NCBI RefSeq assembly: GCF_003258315.1
Contig: NZ_CP030032.1
Coordinates: 3,412,501-3,476,500, forward strand
Direction of reading: 5' to 3'
Source of the DNA: Bradymonas sediminis
GTDB lineage: Bacteria; Myxococcota_A; Bradymonadia; Bradymonadales; Bradymonadaceae
DNA: 64,000 nucleotides
Shown: in pieces, positions 18,299 through 27,771 of the stretch
Layout: each line of letters opens with the position of its first letter
Numbering within the stretch: position 1 is the first letter of the stretch
Program-made: the position numbers and the translations under genes
The notes under the pieces: model-generated
Database searches by the model: none
Seen by the model: the letters and a program-made list of their open reading frames with translations, nothing else
Told to the model about the DNA's origin: nothing

Positions 18299-19339
18299 AT
18301 GAATTATCTGAACCTAAAAGCAAACTCGCTGCGCTCCATCGTCTGTTTGGCGAGCGTCTTGGTGGCGTTTTCGGCCCACGCACAGGAGGCGATTCCATCG
18401 CATCAGGATCTGTCTGCGGCGCAGCAGCAGGAGTTGGTCGACCTGATCGACAAAGGCCAAGCGGCCTTTGACGCGGGGGATTTCGCCGCGGCGCTCGCCT
18501 CTTATCAGGATGCGTACGCGCTGTTTAGCCACCCCGACCTGCGCTATCGCATGGCCCGCTGCCACGAATATTTGGGCGAGCTCCCCGAGGCGATCGAGGG
18601 CTATGAGAGCTTCCTGGCGGCCACGCCCGACGCCGAGGAGCGTGGGCGCATCGAGAAGACCGTCGCGGCGCTCAAGGAGCGCCACCGCCAAACCCTGCCC
18701 GCCACCCTTGAGCTGGTCGTCATCCCTGCCGACGCGAATGTTTTTATCGACGGCGAGCGCGTCTCAAATTTGCAGCGCGAAGAGGGCCGCGTCGAGGTTG
18801 AGTTGGAGGCCGGAGCGCATGATATCTGGGTCGGAAAGCGCGGCTTTAGCGATAAGCGCCAGGTTTTTCAATTGAGCGCAGCCGAGTCCAAAACGCTGGC
18901 CATTTCATTGGACCTGGCCGATGCCGGCGCGCCCGAAACAGCCAGCGGCGGCGTCCCCATGGGCCCGATCATTCTGGGAAGCGTGGGCGTGGTCAGCGGC
19001 GTTATCGGGGTTGTCAGCTATACCCAATACGCCTCAGACCGCGAGCAAATCGACCAATGGGATGCTCAAAAAGGCCAGCAAACTCGGCCCGCGGACTACG
19101 ATTCGACCTACGACGCGATGAACACCTCGGCGACGCTGACCTGGGCGTCGGGCGTGGTCAGCGTGGCGAGCCTGGCCACGGCAGCGATCTGGTGGTGGGG
19201 CTTTGGCGACGAGACCCCGACGCCGCCAGCCTATCAGAGCGGCATCGCGCTGGACTCGGTGACGTTTACCCCGGACCCGTCGCAGGGCAACGCAGCGCCC
19301 TCGGACGCCCGCGGTCTCTTTATGCGGGGGCGTTTCTGA
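18299..19339 (+). CDS. Exported TPR and PEGA-domain protein
   Basis: This 346-residue protein has a signal peptide cleaved after about AHA-Q. A TPR region follows (LIDKGQAAFDAGDFAAAL, YRMARCHEYLGELPEAI, about 45-125), then a PEGA-type beta domain (LELVVIPADANVFIDGERV, about 140-205). A hydrophobic segment (PIILGSVGVVSGVIGVVSY) and a second weaker one near 280-300 lie towards the C-terminus. PEGA domains are thought to bind surface polymers, and TPRs mediate protein contacts. It begins nine bases after the kinase stop, so it is very likely co-expressed and may be a periplasmic partner of the kinase's external tail. Substrate status is inference. Confidence 0.85.
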   Translation: MNYLNLKANSLRSIVCLASVLVAFSAHAQEAIPSHQDLSAAQQQELVDLIDKGQAAFDAGDFAAALASYQDAYALFSHPDLRYRMARCHEYLGELPEAIEGYESFLAATPDAEERGRIEKTVAALKERHRQTLPATLELVVIPADANVFIDGERVSNLQREEGRVEVELEAGAHDIWVGKRGFSDKRQVFQLSAAESKTLAISLDLADAGAPETASGGVPMGPIILGSVGVVSGVIGVVSYTQYASDREQIDQWDAQKGQQTRPADYDSTYDAMNTSATLTWASGVVSVASLATAAIWWWGFGDETPTPPAYQSGIALDSVTFTPDPSQGNAAPSDARGLFMRGRF

Positions 19340-19449
19340 GCGGCGCCTAAAAATGCGCCCTCGGGTCGCGTCCCGAATGGTTATCGAAATCAAATCTTGC
19401 TAGAATCGCCTCGCACTCTATTACCCACAATGCTCAACGCGAGAATGTC

Positions 19450-20307
19450 ATGATATTTAGACTCCGAAGCGCGATTTCGCGGGACCATGGGCGAAACGCC
19501 CTGCTGATATGCCTTCTTTTTCTGGCGCTCGGGGGCCTCGCCGGCTGCGGCGCCGACGACTCGTCGCTGGGCACCGGAAAGGCCGACACGGGGACAAGCA
19601 AGACCGACACCTCGCAGCCTGACACCGCGAGCCCGGAAGACACGACCTCCGCCGACACCCAGCAACCCGAAGACACCGCGTCCGACGAAGATACCAACGT
19701 CGGGGTCGACACATCGGAGATGAGCGACGCCCAGGACGGAGGCGACGCCAATGCCGACGCCGAGGTGGATGCAGGCCCTGACGCCGACTCGGGTACCCCC
19801 GACAACGCCTGCAATGACTCGAGCGATTGCGACAGCAGCGGTGGCATTTGTGTGGAGCCGGGCGGCTTCGTTGGCTGCGGCATGTGCCAAGATTACCTGG
19901 TCACCTGCACCGCCGACACCGACTGCGAGCAAACCTCTCAGGGCGAGAACGGCATTCGCTACGTGTGTGAAAAGGTCACGCCCGAAGACTGCGCCTGCGA
20001 CACCAGCATCAGCATCTGCAAGCTCGCGTGCGAGCAGCACTCCGACTGCGCACAAGGAGAGCGATGCAACCCGGAAGGACATTGCATCGCTACCCCATGC
20101 ACGCCCGCTAGCAGCGAGGTACAGGCGCGCTCCTGCCCGCCGAACTTTAGCTGCCAGGCCGCCCTTTGCCCGGTTGACTCGACGGACTGTTTCGAGTGCG
20201 CGCGCACCCAATGCGCCAGCGACGCCGAATGCCCAAGCGACGGCAGCGTCTGCGTCAACGGCCAATGCCATAGCGAGCCGGGAAGTTGCCAGTTCCCTCC
20301 CCCCTGA
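19450..20307 (+). CDS. Cysteine-rich secreted lipoprotein with acidic linker
   Basis: This lipoprotein of 285 residues has a signal peptide ending GGLAGC (Cys33), a strongly acidic Thr/Asp/Ser linker (about 40-115), and then about 170 residues carrying many cysteines in short CxxDxDC and GERCNPEGHC spacings. These resemble the small disulphide modules repeated in myxobacterial-type surface proteins. The cysteines imply oxidative folding outside the cytoplasm. It ends in PGSCQFPPP. It is probably transcribed separately from the upstream PEGA gene (110-bp gap) and is followed by two strong hairpins. Function is unknown. Confidence 0.82.
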   Translation: MIFRLRSAISRDHGRNALLICLLFLALGGLAGCGADDSSLGTGKADTGTSKTDTSQPDTASPEDTTSADTQQPEDTASDEDTNVGVDTSEMSDAQDGGDANADAEVDAGPDADSGTPDNACNDSSDCDSSGGICVEPGGFVGCGMCQDYLVTCTADTDCEQTSQGENGIRYVCEKVTPEDCACDTSISICKLACEQHSDCAQGERCNPEGHCIATPCTPASSEVQARSCPPNFSCQAALCPVDSTDCFECARTQCASDAECPSDGSVCVNGQCHSEPGSCQFPPP

Positions 20308-20320
20308 GCGCCCAGCCTAG

Positions 20321-20387
20321 TTCAGGCACCGCCTGAAAAATACGCCCCCCCGATGACGCGAGCGTCACCGGGGGGGGGGCGTATTTT
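20321..20387 (+). terminator. Double hairpin terminator
   Basis: A small perfect hairpin (TTCAGGC, loop ACC, GCCTGAA; 20321-20337) is immediately followed by a long stem built on AATACGCCCCCCC and a ten-G run ending GGCGTATTTT. A and T tracts flank both sides, so it could work in either direction. It closes the lipoprotein transcript. Confidence 0.85.
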
Positions 20388-20737
20388 CGCCGAATTTTTC
20401 CGCGCCCCATCGGCAATCCAGCCCCTCAACTTATCTCTCGGGGACGCTGGCAATCGAATCGATTATGCTATAGAAGCGCGCCTTGGGCGGGCATTCGCCC
20501 GCGCAGGAAATACTCGCCGGCGCCGATGATTGGGACGTCGGGCGAGCTAATTTGATGAAATCTCTGATGTAATATTTGATTCGCAACTGGCGAGGGGAAG
20601 CGAGCAGCGACGGCGAAATTTGCCGGGGTGCGCGTGGAATGATTGCAGCACCTGAGTGTTCAGGGTTGCGCAGCGCGGTGTTGTTTGCATCGCCGCTAAA
20701 CAAAAACAGTTTAAACGCTTAGAAAGGACGTACCGTT
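20388..20737. other. Intergenic region upstream of the SulP gene
   Basis: These 350 bp presumably hold the SulP promoter. The segment around 20550-20580 is AT-rich. A minus-strand frame at 20431-20703 has no recognisable content or ribosome site. I see no conserved RNA or repeat. Confidence 0.45.
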
Positions 20738-22189
20738 TTGTTGAAATCTATCAAAGAATCGTGGTTCTCGAATGTACGCATGGACGTCTTGGCGGGGATG
20801 ACCGTCGCCCTGGCGTTGATCCCCGAGGCGATCGCATTCTCGCTTATCGCAGGGGTGGACCCGATGGTCGGGCTCTACGCCTCGTTTTGTATCGCGGTCA
20901 CCATCGCGTTTGTGGGCGGGCGCCCGGGCATGATCTCGGCGGCCACCGGCGCGATGGCCTTGCTGATGGTGACCCTGGTCGCCGACCACGGGCTGCAATA
21001 CCTGCTCGCCGCGACCATCCTCACCGGCGTCTTGCAGATTCTCTTCGGCTTCCTGAAGATCGGTCGCTTCATCACCTTTGTGCCGCACTCGGTGATGCTG
21101 GGTTTCGTGAACGCCCTGGCGATCCTCATCTTCATGGCCCAATTGCCGCAATTCGAGGGCGCCGGCTGGATGATGTACGCCATGGTGGCGGCGACGCTCG
21201 GCATTATCTACGGGCTGCCGCGCATCACCAAAGCGGTGCCCTCCGCGCTGGTGGCGATTGTCGTGATGACGATCGTGATGTTCTTTGGCGGCTTCGAGCT
21301 CAAAACGGTCGGGGATATGGGCAAGATGACCCGGGCGTTCCCGCTCTTCGCGCTGCCGGATATTCCGCTGACCCTCGAGACCCTGAAGATCATCTTCCCC
21401 TACTCCTTCGCGCTGTCGATGGTCGGTATCCTGGAGTCGCTTTTGACCGCGAGCATCGTCGACGATATGACCGACACCAAGAGCGATAAGAACAAAGAGG
21501 TGCGCGGCCAGGGCATCGCCAATATCGTGGCGGGGTGCTTCGGCGGCATGGCGGGCTGCGCGATGATTGGGCAGTCGGTTATCAACGTCAAAAGTGGCGG
21601 GCGCGGCCGGCTCTCGGCGCTGGTCGCCGGGTCCTTCTTGCTCTTTTTGATCATGGTCGCCGGCGACGTCCTGGCCATGATTCCGATGGCCGCCCTGGTC
21701 GGCGTGATGGTGATGGTGTCGATCGGAACCTTCGATTGGCAGTCGGTGACCCAGTTGCACAAAGTCCCCATGAGCGACGCCATCGTCATGCTGACCACGG
21801 TGGGCGTGGTGGTGTACACCCACGACCTGGCCATGGGCGTGTTCATCGGCGTCATCCTGAGCGCGCTGTTCTTCGGCTGGGATATCGCGCGCCTGAGCGC
21901 CGAGCACCACGAGAACGAAGACGGCGTGAAACACTATGCGGTGCAGGGGCAGATGTTCTTCGGCACCACCAGCCACTTCGCCGACCTCTTCGAGGTCACC
22001 GAAGACCCCGAGCATATCGTCATCGACTTCTCGGCCTCGCATGTCTGGGACCACTCGGCGGTCGCGGCCATCGCGCGCATCATCGAGAAATACGAGGGCT
22101 TCGAGAAGAAGGTCACGATTACCGGCTTGAATAACGAGAGCCAACAGCTTGTCGAGCGCGTGGGGCTGAGCGCGTCGTCGGGGCATTAA
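20738..22189 (+). CDS. SulP-family anion transporter with STAS domain
   Basis: This inner-membrane protein of 483 residues has 10-14 hydrophobic segments. Family signatures are present: [20 protein letters not shown] near the N-terminus, [21 protein letters not shown], and FAGGMAGC-like sequence ([27 protein letters not shown]) in the middle. The C-terminal 90 residues form a short STAS domain ([23 protein letters not shown]). SulP proteins move sulfate, bicarbonate or other anions. The full-length but short build and the single STAS resemble the bicarbonate/sulfate branch, but the substrate cannot be read from sequence. Translation appears to start at a TTG at 20738 with AAGGA about nine bases upstream, since no suitable ATG exists. 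Confidence 0.92.
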   Translation: MLKSIKESWFSNVRMDVLAGMTVALALIPEAIAFSLIAGVDPMVGLYASFCIAVTIAFVGGRPGMISAATGAMALLMVTLVADHGLQYLLAATILTGVLQILFGFLKIGRFITFVPHSVMLGFVNALAILIFMAQLPQFEGAGWMMYAMVAATLGIIYGLPRITKAVPSALVAIVVMTIVMFFGGFELKTVGDMGKMTRAFPLFALPDIPLTLETLKIIFPYSFALSMVGILESLLTASIVDDMTDTKSDKNKEVRGQGIANIVAGCFGGMAGCAMIGQSVINVKSGGRGRLSALVAGSFLLFLIMVAGDVLAMIPMAALVGVMVMVSIGTFDWQSVTQLHKVPMSDAIVMLTTVGVVVYTHDLAMGVFIGVILSALFFGWDIARLSAEHHENEDGVKHYAVQGQMFFGTTSHFADLFEVTEDPEHIVIDFSASHVWDHSAVAAIARIIEKYEGFEKKVTITGLNNESQQLVERVGLSASSGH

Positions 22190-22209
22190 TCCCGCGCAGC
22201 CGGCGCAAA

Positions 22210-22245
22210 AAAGCCCCCACGCCAAGGCGTGGGGGCTTTTTTTAT
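22210..22245. terminator. Bidirectional terminator between SulP and 5'-nucleotidase genes
   Basis: The perfect 12-bp stem AGCCCCCACGCC / GGCGTGGGGGCT with loop AA (22212-22237) is flanked by an A-run on the left and seven T on the right. It serves both converging genes. Confidence 0.95.
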
Positions 22246-22262
22246 TCAATCTTCAGCCGGCA

Positions 22263-23996
22263 TCATTTCTTGACTTTGATGCGGTCCTGCGGGCCCGGGG
22301 CGACCGGGGTGTTCTTCTTGAAATAATCAATCGCGACATCCAGGGCGGTGGGGCCGACCTGCTTATTGGTGCCTTCGCCCAGGACGGTGAAGCCGTCGCC
22401 GCCGCTGGCTAGGAATCCGTTGACCGTGACGCGGTACTCCCCGCTCGGGTCGAGCGTCAGGCCATTGAGCTTGATCGAGGCCGGGTCGACAAGGCTGCCG
22501 ATCTCGCCGTTGGGGTCGAACTCATAGGTGAAGCCTTTGGAGACCTGGAGAATCTTGGGGAAGTCGCCGGCCCATTGCTGCTCCAGCAGGCGGTGAATCT
22601 GCGCGCCGGTCAGGGTCAGGGTGACCACGGTATTGCCGAAGGGCAGCGCGCGGTGCATATCGGCGTAGGTGACGCTGAGGGTGTCGCTGCCCTCCTCGAC
22701 GGTGCCCGGGACGGACTCACGGATGCCGCCGGCGTTCATGAAGGCGATCTGGGCGCCACCGGCATCGGGCGCCTGGGTGGCGACGAGCTGAGAGTCGGCG
22801 ATAAGATCACCCAGGGCCGACTCACCGGCCTCGTTCTGCTCGCGCGTAATCGGCGCGGTGATGCGCCCGACCGGCTGATTGGCCACGACGGCCGCCGAGT
22901 CAACGTAGCCCTTGACCATCGCGGCCAATTCGACGTCTGCGGGCAGGTCGTCGTTGCGCACGACCTCGTTGACGCCAGCCTTATGGACGATATCGCCGGT
23001 CTTCGGGTCGAGCTTCACGTCGACCTCGGTCAGGATTCGCCCGTAAGAATAGGCGCTGGTGACGAGTCGCTCATCGACCGTGCAGATATAATTTCGGTGG
23101 GTGTGCCCGGTGATAAACAGGTCGACCGCCTTGCTCGAATTCTTGACGATATCGACGATCGGGCCGCGCATATCACCGCAGTCGCTCAGGCTCGCCTGGG
23201 CGGTTTCGGGCTGGCCGCCCTCATGGATGAGCACGACGATGGCTTCGACGCCCTCGGCCTGCAGCTTCGCGGCGACCTCGTTGATGACCTCGGCTTCGTT
23301 GCGGAAGGTCAATCCCCGAATGGAGTTCGGCGCGACGATTTTCGGGGTGCCCTCGAGCACCAGGCCGATAAAGCCTACCGGAATGCCGCCAAATTCTTTG
23401 ACGCGATAGCCCGGCAGGATGGTCTCGCCATCTTCGCCGACCACATTGGCTGCCAGATAATCAAAGTCGGCGCCGCCGAAGACTTCTTTGTCGGTGCAGT
23501 CATCGCCCTCAAAGCAGCCACCGTTTTGCTTGCGCAGCAACTCCTGCCAGCCCGCGTCGAACTCGTGGTTTCCGACCGCGCTCAGCTCCAGGCCGATCTT
23601 GTTGAGCGACTCGATGGTCGGCTCATCGTGTTGCACCGCCGAGACCAGCGGGGTCGCGCCGACCAGGTCGCCCGCGGCGACCACGATGCTATTGGGGTGA
23701 CCCGCGCGGGCCTTCTCGACATAGGATTTGATATAAGCAACCCCGCCTGCGTCGACCTTTTCACCGTCGACCACCACCGTGCCAGCGGGGGCTTCGAGAT
23801 TGCCGTGGAGGTCGTTGATCGCGACGATGCGCAGCGGCACGAGGCCGTCGGCGTCGCGGCCCTCCGCGCTCACCCCCGGGCCGTCGCGCTCGGCCGAGTC
23901 CGGCACCGGCTGCTTGCCGGCACAACCCGTACTGACGCCAACCCCAAAACCTGCAAGAACCAATAATGTGACAAGATAGAGACGTGACTTCGTCAT
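22263..23996 (-). CDS. 5'-nucleotidase/UshA-family lipoprotein
   Basis: This 577-residue exported lipoprotein has a signal peptide with lipobox STGC (Cys25). The metallophosphatase domain shows IVAINDLHGNLE, GDLVGATPLVSA, AVGNHEFDAGW and a late GHTHRN, the standard dimetal ligands of calcineurin-like phosphoesterases. The C-terminal 5'-nucleotidase domain (about 365-560) contains GESALGDLIADSQL, NAGGIRESV and FLASGGDGF. The family hydrolyses extracellular nucleotides or UDP-sugars to recover nucleosides and phosphate at the cell envelope. An AAGG ribosome site precedes the ATG at 23996. It lies about 70 bp downstream of recO in the same direction. Confidence 0.93.
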   Translation of the reverse strand: MTKSRLYLVTLLVLAGFGVGVSTGCAGKQPVPDSAERDGPGVSAEGRDADGLVPLRIVAINDLHGNLEAPAGTVVVDGEKVDAGGVAYIKSYVEKARAGHPNSIVVAAGDLVGATPLVSAVQHDEPTIESLNKIGLELSAVGNHEFDAGWQELLRKQNGGCFEGDDCTDKEVFGGADFDYLAANVVGEDGETILPGYRVKEFGGIPVGFIGLVLEGTPKIVAPNSIRGLTFRNEAEVINEVAAKLQAEGVEAIVVLIHEGGQPETAQASLSDCGDMRGPIVDIVKNSSKAVDLFITGHTHRNYICTVDERLVTSAYSYGRILTEVDVKLDPKTGDIVHKAGVNEVVRNDDLPADVELAAMVKGYVDSAAVVANQPVGRITAPITREQNEAGESALGDLIADSQLVATQAPDAGGAQIAFMNAGGIRESVPGTVEEGSDTLSVTYADMHRALPFGNTVVTLTLTGAQIHRLLEQQWAGDFPKILQVSKGFTYEFDPNGEIGSLVDPASIKLNGLTLDPSGEYRVTVNGFLASGGDGFTVLGEGTNKQVGPTALDVAIDYFKKNTPVAPGPQDRIKVKK

Positions 23997-24069
23997 TCTG
24001 TGCCTTCTCCATACAAAGAGGATTGAAATTTCTGAAATTGGTGCCAGAAGTATGACACCACAGATAGCG

Positions 24070-24879
24070 TCATAAAAAGAGCGTGTCGAGCATCGCCCGG
24101 CTTTTCAACGGCCGGGTGAGCATTTGCTCAAGCGCGGCGTCCAGGACTCGGCGAAGTTGTTGGTGGACCTTTGGGTCACCAAATCCGGCAGCCGAGCCAT
24201 CCGCCGGGTTCTGAAGATAGCATAGCAGGGCAAAGGTTTGGTGGGAGAGAAGCCCGGTGGACTCGCCGGGGCGTCTGCAGGCGCCGCAGATAAGCCCCTC
24301 ACCACTCCTCATACAGCGCAGTCGGTCCATCTGTGCGGCGTCCACGCCACAGCGAAAACAACCGTCAAAGGAGGGCAGCGCGCCGTGGATGGCGAGCAGG
24401 CGCAGCTCGAATTGAAAGAGCATGAGCTGCAGAAAATAGACGAAGTCGGGGAATTGCTCGGGCGGGGCGGGCTGCCCGGCGCTGCTTAAATCGGAGGCGG
24501 CCAACTCGGCATAGAATACGTCGAGCAGGTCGAAGGTTTCGGGCTCGGATTGCCCCTCCTGGACGAATTCGCGCACCAACTCGGTGGCGTAGGAGGCGAT
24601 GGCGATCTTGTCAAAGCTCCCCTCAAGACCCTGATAATCCAGGAGAATTTCGATCTCGCTCAGGGAGGCCATCGAGCGATTGGCGGCGTGGGTATAGCTC
24701 AGGTTGAGCCGGCGCATCGGCTGCAGCCCGCCGCCGAAGCGCTTTTTGCTCGCGCGCGCGTTGCGCGCGCGAGCCGAGAACTTGCCCGTTTCTCGCCCGA
24801 AAACCGTGATAATCTGGTCCTGGTCGCCATAATCGACCCGGCGCAGAATAAACGCGGTGACCTGTTGAGGTTTCGACAT
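24070..24879 (-). CDS. recO: DNA repair protein RecO
   Basis: This 269-residue protein has an N-terminal OB fold (FILRRVDYGDQDQIITVFGRETGKFSARARNARASKKRFGG), a helical C-terminal half, and a four-cysteine zinc site (CFRC about 20 residues before CGAC). This is the RecO layout and usual length. RecO works with RecR and RecF to load RecA on SSB-coated gaps. The ATG at 24879 begins MSKPQQVTAFIL, the normal family start. It is read in the same direction as the two unknown genes upstream and the 5'-nucleotidase downstream. Confidence 0.95.
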   Translation of the reverse strand: MSKPQQVTAFILRRVDYGDQDQIITVFGRETGKFSARARNARASKKRFGGGLQPMRRLNLSYTHAANRSMASLSEIEILLDYQGLEGSFDKIAIASYATELVREFVQEGQSEPETFDLLDVFYAELAASDLSSAGQPAPPEQFPDFVYFLQLMLFQFELRLLAIHGALPSFDGCFRCGVDAAQMDRLRCMRSGEGLICGACRRPGESTGLLSHQTFALLCYLQNPADGSAAGFGDPKVHQQLRRVLDAALEQMLTRPLKSRAMLDTLFL

Positions 24880-24918
24880 CGGGTGGGTTCACTGCTGAGT
24901 TCGGGCGGCCGAGCTACC

Positions 24919-25374
24919 TCAGGCGCCTTTCGGGGCGTATTTGTCGATAAGCCGACCGACCCCGGGGACCGCTTCGGCGACGTGCTTTTCGGCCTGTCCG
25001 CGCAACTTTCCGTAGGTCTTGATGATGACTTTTTTCTCGGCGCGGTCGACGCGCGCGTCGGTGATCCCGAGCAATGCCTGGGTCGCCTCGTCGCTGCGCG
25101 GCTTCAGATAAGTCTCGAAGCTGCTGGCGCCGTCGTCTTCCAAGAAGGCGACATAGAGCGGGTCGAGCGCCTCGGCGAAAGGATCCAGCAGGGCGTCGGC
25201 CGCCTCGTGAATCATGCGCCCACCTTTGAGGCGCTTGACCACCGAATAACCGCCCTTAAGCGCGACGCCTGAGAGGCCAGATTTGCCCTGAACCTCGGCG
25301 TCAATCAGCGCGACGACATCATCCACGACGTCTTTTCGGTTGGCAGCGTCCAGGCGTGTTTTCAATTCAGCCAT
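24919..25374 (-). CDS. Small conserved-looking hypothetical protein (possibly DUF6918)
   Basis: This 151-residue protein has no signal peptide. It is helical at the N-terminus, with a Gly-containing centre (GGYSVVKRLKGGRMIHEAADALLDPFAEALDPLY) and a basic, helical C-terminus ending GRLIDKYAPKGA. The sequence reminds me of small proteins annotated DUF6918 in actinobacteria and deltaproteobacteria, but I cannot verify this. It sits 40 bp upstream of recO on the same strand, so it may share its transcript. Function is unknown. Confidence 0.7.
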   Translation of the reverse strand: MAELKTRLDAANRKDVVDDVVALIDAEVQGKSGLSGVALKGGYSVVKRLKGGRMIHEAADALLDPFAEALDPLYVAFLEDDGASSFETYLKPRSDEATQALLGITDARVDRAEKKVIIKTYGKLRGQAEKHVAEAVPGVGRLIDKYAPKGA

Positions 25375-25505
25375 AATATTTATCTCTAATCGATGAAGGT
25401 AAACGAAGAAATGGGCGTCGACTTCGACGCGCCCAGTACTTGCCCAATATCATGCAGGCCAAGGTCTGGGCGAATTGCAAAATGCAAATCGCCCGCGCGG
25501 CCTAA

Positions 25506-26624
25506 TTATTCCGTGTCGATCCATTCCTCGGCAGGCAAATCGGTCGCCGCGAAGAGGCGCAGCGGGGCGAGGATGGTGGTCCCGGCGTCCAACGCGCCGA
25601 CCAGGGGCCTGGGGCGGCGCAAGACCAGCGCCGGCAGCACCACCTCGTGAAGAAAGCCCAGCCCCGGCACCTCGACCGGAAGGTTCGCGCGAATCTCGGC
25701 GAACCAATCGGCCATCAACGCCGCGAAATACGCGGCGTCACCGTCAAACCTCGAGGCCATCCAGCTGCCGATATCGCTGAGCATGGAGTCATCCTCGTCG
25801 GTGAACTCGAAGAGCATATCCGGGCTGTCCTTCCAGGTCACCAGCGGACCGAGCCGGTCGATATCGAGCCCGGCGTCCTGAAAGATCAGGCGACGACAGA
25901 TCGAATATGGGTCGTCCAAAAGATCCAGGGACACCGCGGTCTCGAAGGGCTTTGCGTCCGGGTCTTTCGGCCAATTCGGGTCGTGGAGTTGAACCGGCGC
26001 GTCCGGGTCCCCGGCCAGGTATTCGAAGGCGTCGAAGATATTGCTCGCCCACCCGCTCTGGGCCTCTTCGCCGCGCCAGGTCTCAAAGCGCGCGGCCCCG
26101 GTTTCGGGGTCGTGGTCCACGCGGATCCATGGGCGCTCGCCGATTTCGTCGAGAAACTCAGCGTGCTCCATGCGCCCTCCCTCGAAGCCACCGCTGTCGA
26201 TGACCACCCAATCGAGGGCTTCGAGTGCGCGGCGCACCCCGGGGATAAGTGGTGGGCGAAGTTGGCGAGCGACGCCGGCTGGCAGGTCGCGCACGCGCGC
26301 CAGAATTAGCGTGTCTTCGAGGTCTTCAAAGGGAATAAGGAGCGGCGCGTGCAGCCAATTTTGAACGGGGACGCCGTCGAAAAGCCAGACCTCGCCGCCG
26401 CGATATTGGCGCGCGACGCCCGACTTCTCCAGCTGATGGGAGCGCACATCAAAGCGCTCGCCCAGGCCCAATTCAGGCAGGATAATCTGGTCGTAGACAT
26501 CTTCCTGCCGCTCGATCAGAGCCTCAAGCGCGGAGATAATCTTGGCCGCGGGCACACGTGCGCCGGGCGCCGTGTGGATCTTCGCGAGGCTCTTCTGCAG
26601 CAAATCGGCGGCGTGAGTTATCAT
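25506..26624 (-). CDS. Hypothetical protein, unrecognised
   Basis: This cytoplasmic protein of 372 residues has no signal peptide, membrane helix or motif that I recognise. It is acidic, Trp-rich and evenly composed (SGWASNIFDAFEYLAGDP, WKDSPDMLFEFTDEDDS), as a folded multi-domain protein would be. The ATG at 26624 was preferred to a TTG five codons earlier because only the ATG has a GGGAG sequence upstream. It lies between a TPR protein and a small hypothetical gene on the same strand, with gaps of 30 and 130 bp. No function can be offered. Confidence 0.7.
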   Translation of the reverse strand: MITHAADLLQKSLAKIHTAPGARVPAAKIISALEALIERQEDVYDQIILPELGLGERFDVRSHQLEKSGVARQYRGGEVWLFDGVPVQNWLHAPLLIPFEDLEDTLILARVRDLPAGVARQLRPPLIPGVRRALEALDWVVIDSGGFEGGRMEHAEFLDEIGERPWIRVDHDPETGAARFETWRGEEAQSGWASNIFDAFEYLAGDPDAPVQLHDPNWPKDPDAKPFETAVSLDLLDDPYSICRRLIFQDAGLDIDRLGPLVTWKDSPDMLFEFTDEDDSMLSDIGSWMASRFDGDAAYFAALMADWFAEIRANLPVEVPGLGFLHEVVLPALVLRRPRPLVGALDAGTTILAPLRLFAATDLPAEEWIDTE

Positions 26625-26654
26625 AATTCTCCCGGACAAATCGCCGGGGGAGCC

Positions 26655-27524
26655 TTAAAAAGAAAGTTTGAATGTACCGCCAGCCCCGTCGGCGCTGACA
26701 TAAGGCGCCCACTCCAGGTTGCTGTCCCCGCTGGAGGCGAAGACCCCTTCGCCCGTGTATTGGGAGTCCAAATACAGCACCACGCCACCGCCGATAAGCG
26801 CGGCCGCGCCCACGCCAAGCGACACCCAGGTCAGGGTATTTTGCGTATCCCAAGTGTTCTGATCTTCTTCGAATTGCCTGTCCTGGGCCGCGTCGTCGCC
26901 AAACTCCGCATAACACCCGCTCTTGCCGGCGTTCTCACACGCGAAACGGTCGTCGACGTCGGAGATAAGGACCTTGGAGCCGAACAGCGCCGCAGCGCCG
27001 AGTCCCGCCACGCCCACGCCGACCAGCGACCAGCCCAGAACGCGGCTCGTCGAAAACTCGTCCTCGTCGTCGGGGTACGTGTCGCCTGGAGGCGTGACTT
27101 CGGCCCCGTTCGCGTTCTTTTTCTCAGCCGCCGCCAGCGCCGCAGCTTCGCGCTTGGCCTCGGCCTTGGCATAAGCCTCCTCCAGGCTCGCGCGAATCGC
27201 GGGCACGTCGGTAAACCGGGCCTCCGGGTCCGCGGCCATCTGCTCCTGATAGGTGTCGAGGATGTCCAGCGCCGCCTTCAGGTCGCCGTTGGCCTGGTTC
27301 GCGAGCACCCGGTTGTATTGGTAAATAAGGTCCGGATCCAGGGCAAACGCGCGGGCGAGCAGTTCATCGGCGCGCCCGTAATCTTCGGCCTGATAGGCCT
27401 CAGACGCCTGCTGGTAGAAGACCGCCGCGTCCGCAGCATCATCGGCAAAGACCGTTCCCGCCGGGAGCATCAACGCGCCGGCCAGGCACAAACTGATAAA
27501 TTTCGTTTTCTGCGAAGTCTTCAT
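26655..27524 (-). CDS. Exported TPR protein with C-terminal membrane segments
   Basis: This protein of 289 residues has a signal peptide (LCLAGALMLPAGTVFA-D). TPR-like repeats follow (FYQQASEAYQAEDYGRADELLARAFALDPDL, about 35-110), then a coiled Ala/Glu/Lys helix, an acidic linker, and two hydrophobic stretches (GWSLVGVGVAGLGAAALFG; LTWVSLGVGAAALIGGGVVLYL) separated by a short loop with two cysteines. The same plan, TPR then C-terminal hydrophobic segments, occurs in the PEGA protein at 18299-19339. Here the PEGA domain is missing. Like that gene it lies downstream of a zinc-ribbon Ser/Thr kinase on the same strand, though with a 250-bp gap. It is probably an envelope partner of that kinase, by inference. 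Confidence 0.8.
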   Translation of the reverse strand: MKTSQKTKFISLCLAGALMLPAGTVFADDAADAAVFYQQASEAYQAEDYGRADELLARAFALDPDLIYQYNRVLANQANGDLKAALDILDTYQEQMAADPEARFTDVPAIRASLEEAYAKAEAKREAAALAAAEKKNANGAEVTPPGDTYPDDEDEFSTSRVLGWSLVGVGVAGLGAAALFGSKVLISDVDDRFACENAGKSGCYAEFGDDAAQDRQFEEDQNTWDTQNTLTWVSLGVGAAALIGGGVVLYLDSQYTGEGVFASSGDSNLEWAPYVSADGAGGTFKLSF

Positions 27525-27771
27525 CGTGTGAATTACCAAGATATTTAATTTATCGAAGACGCCCGCCCCTGCGGAGTGGTGTATCTTCGAGACATATACT
27601 TATTGAAAGAGGCGTCGCTCCCCAAAAAGCGCACAGCCCCAACTCGAGCAGCGTGTTCAGGAGCAAACAGTGCTACGGCTGAACTTGATAGTCAAGAATA
27701 TCGACTCTATGGCTCTTGTTTCGGCGAAAGCGGCCGTCACAAATAAGAGCGCGAGTCGCGGCGCCCGCGCC

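Noticed and set aside
20431-20703. Minus-strand frame of 90 residues before the SulP gene
   Set aside because: It has no ribosome site or family and irregular composition, and it lies in the promoter region.
20711-22249. Long antisense frame (512 codons) across the SulP gene
   Set aside because: Its composition is His/Asp/Arg-rich nonsense typical of antisense frames. The SulP membrane helices are in the other strand.
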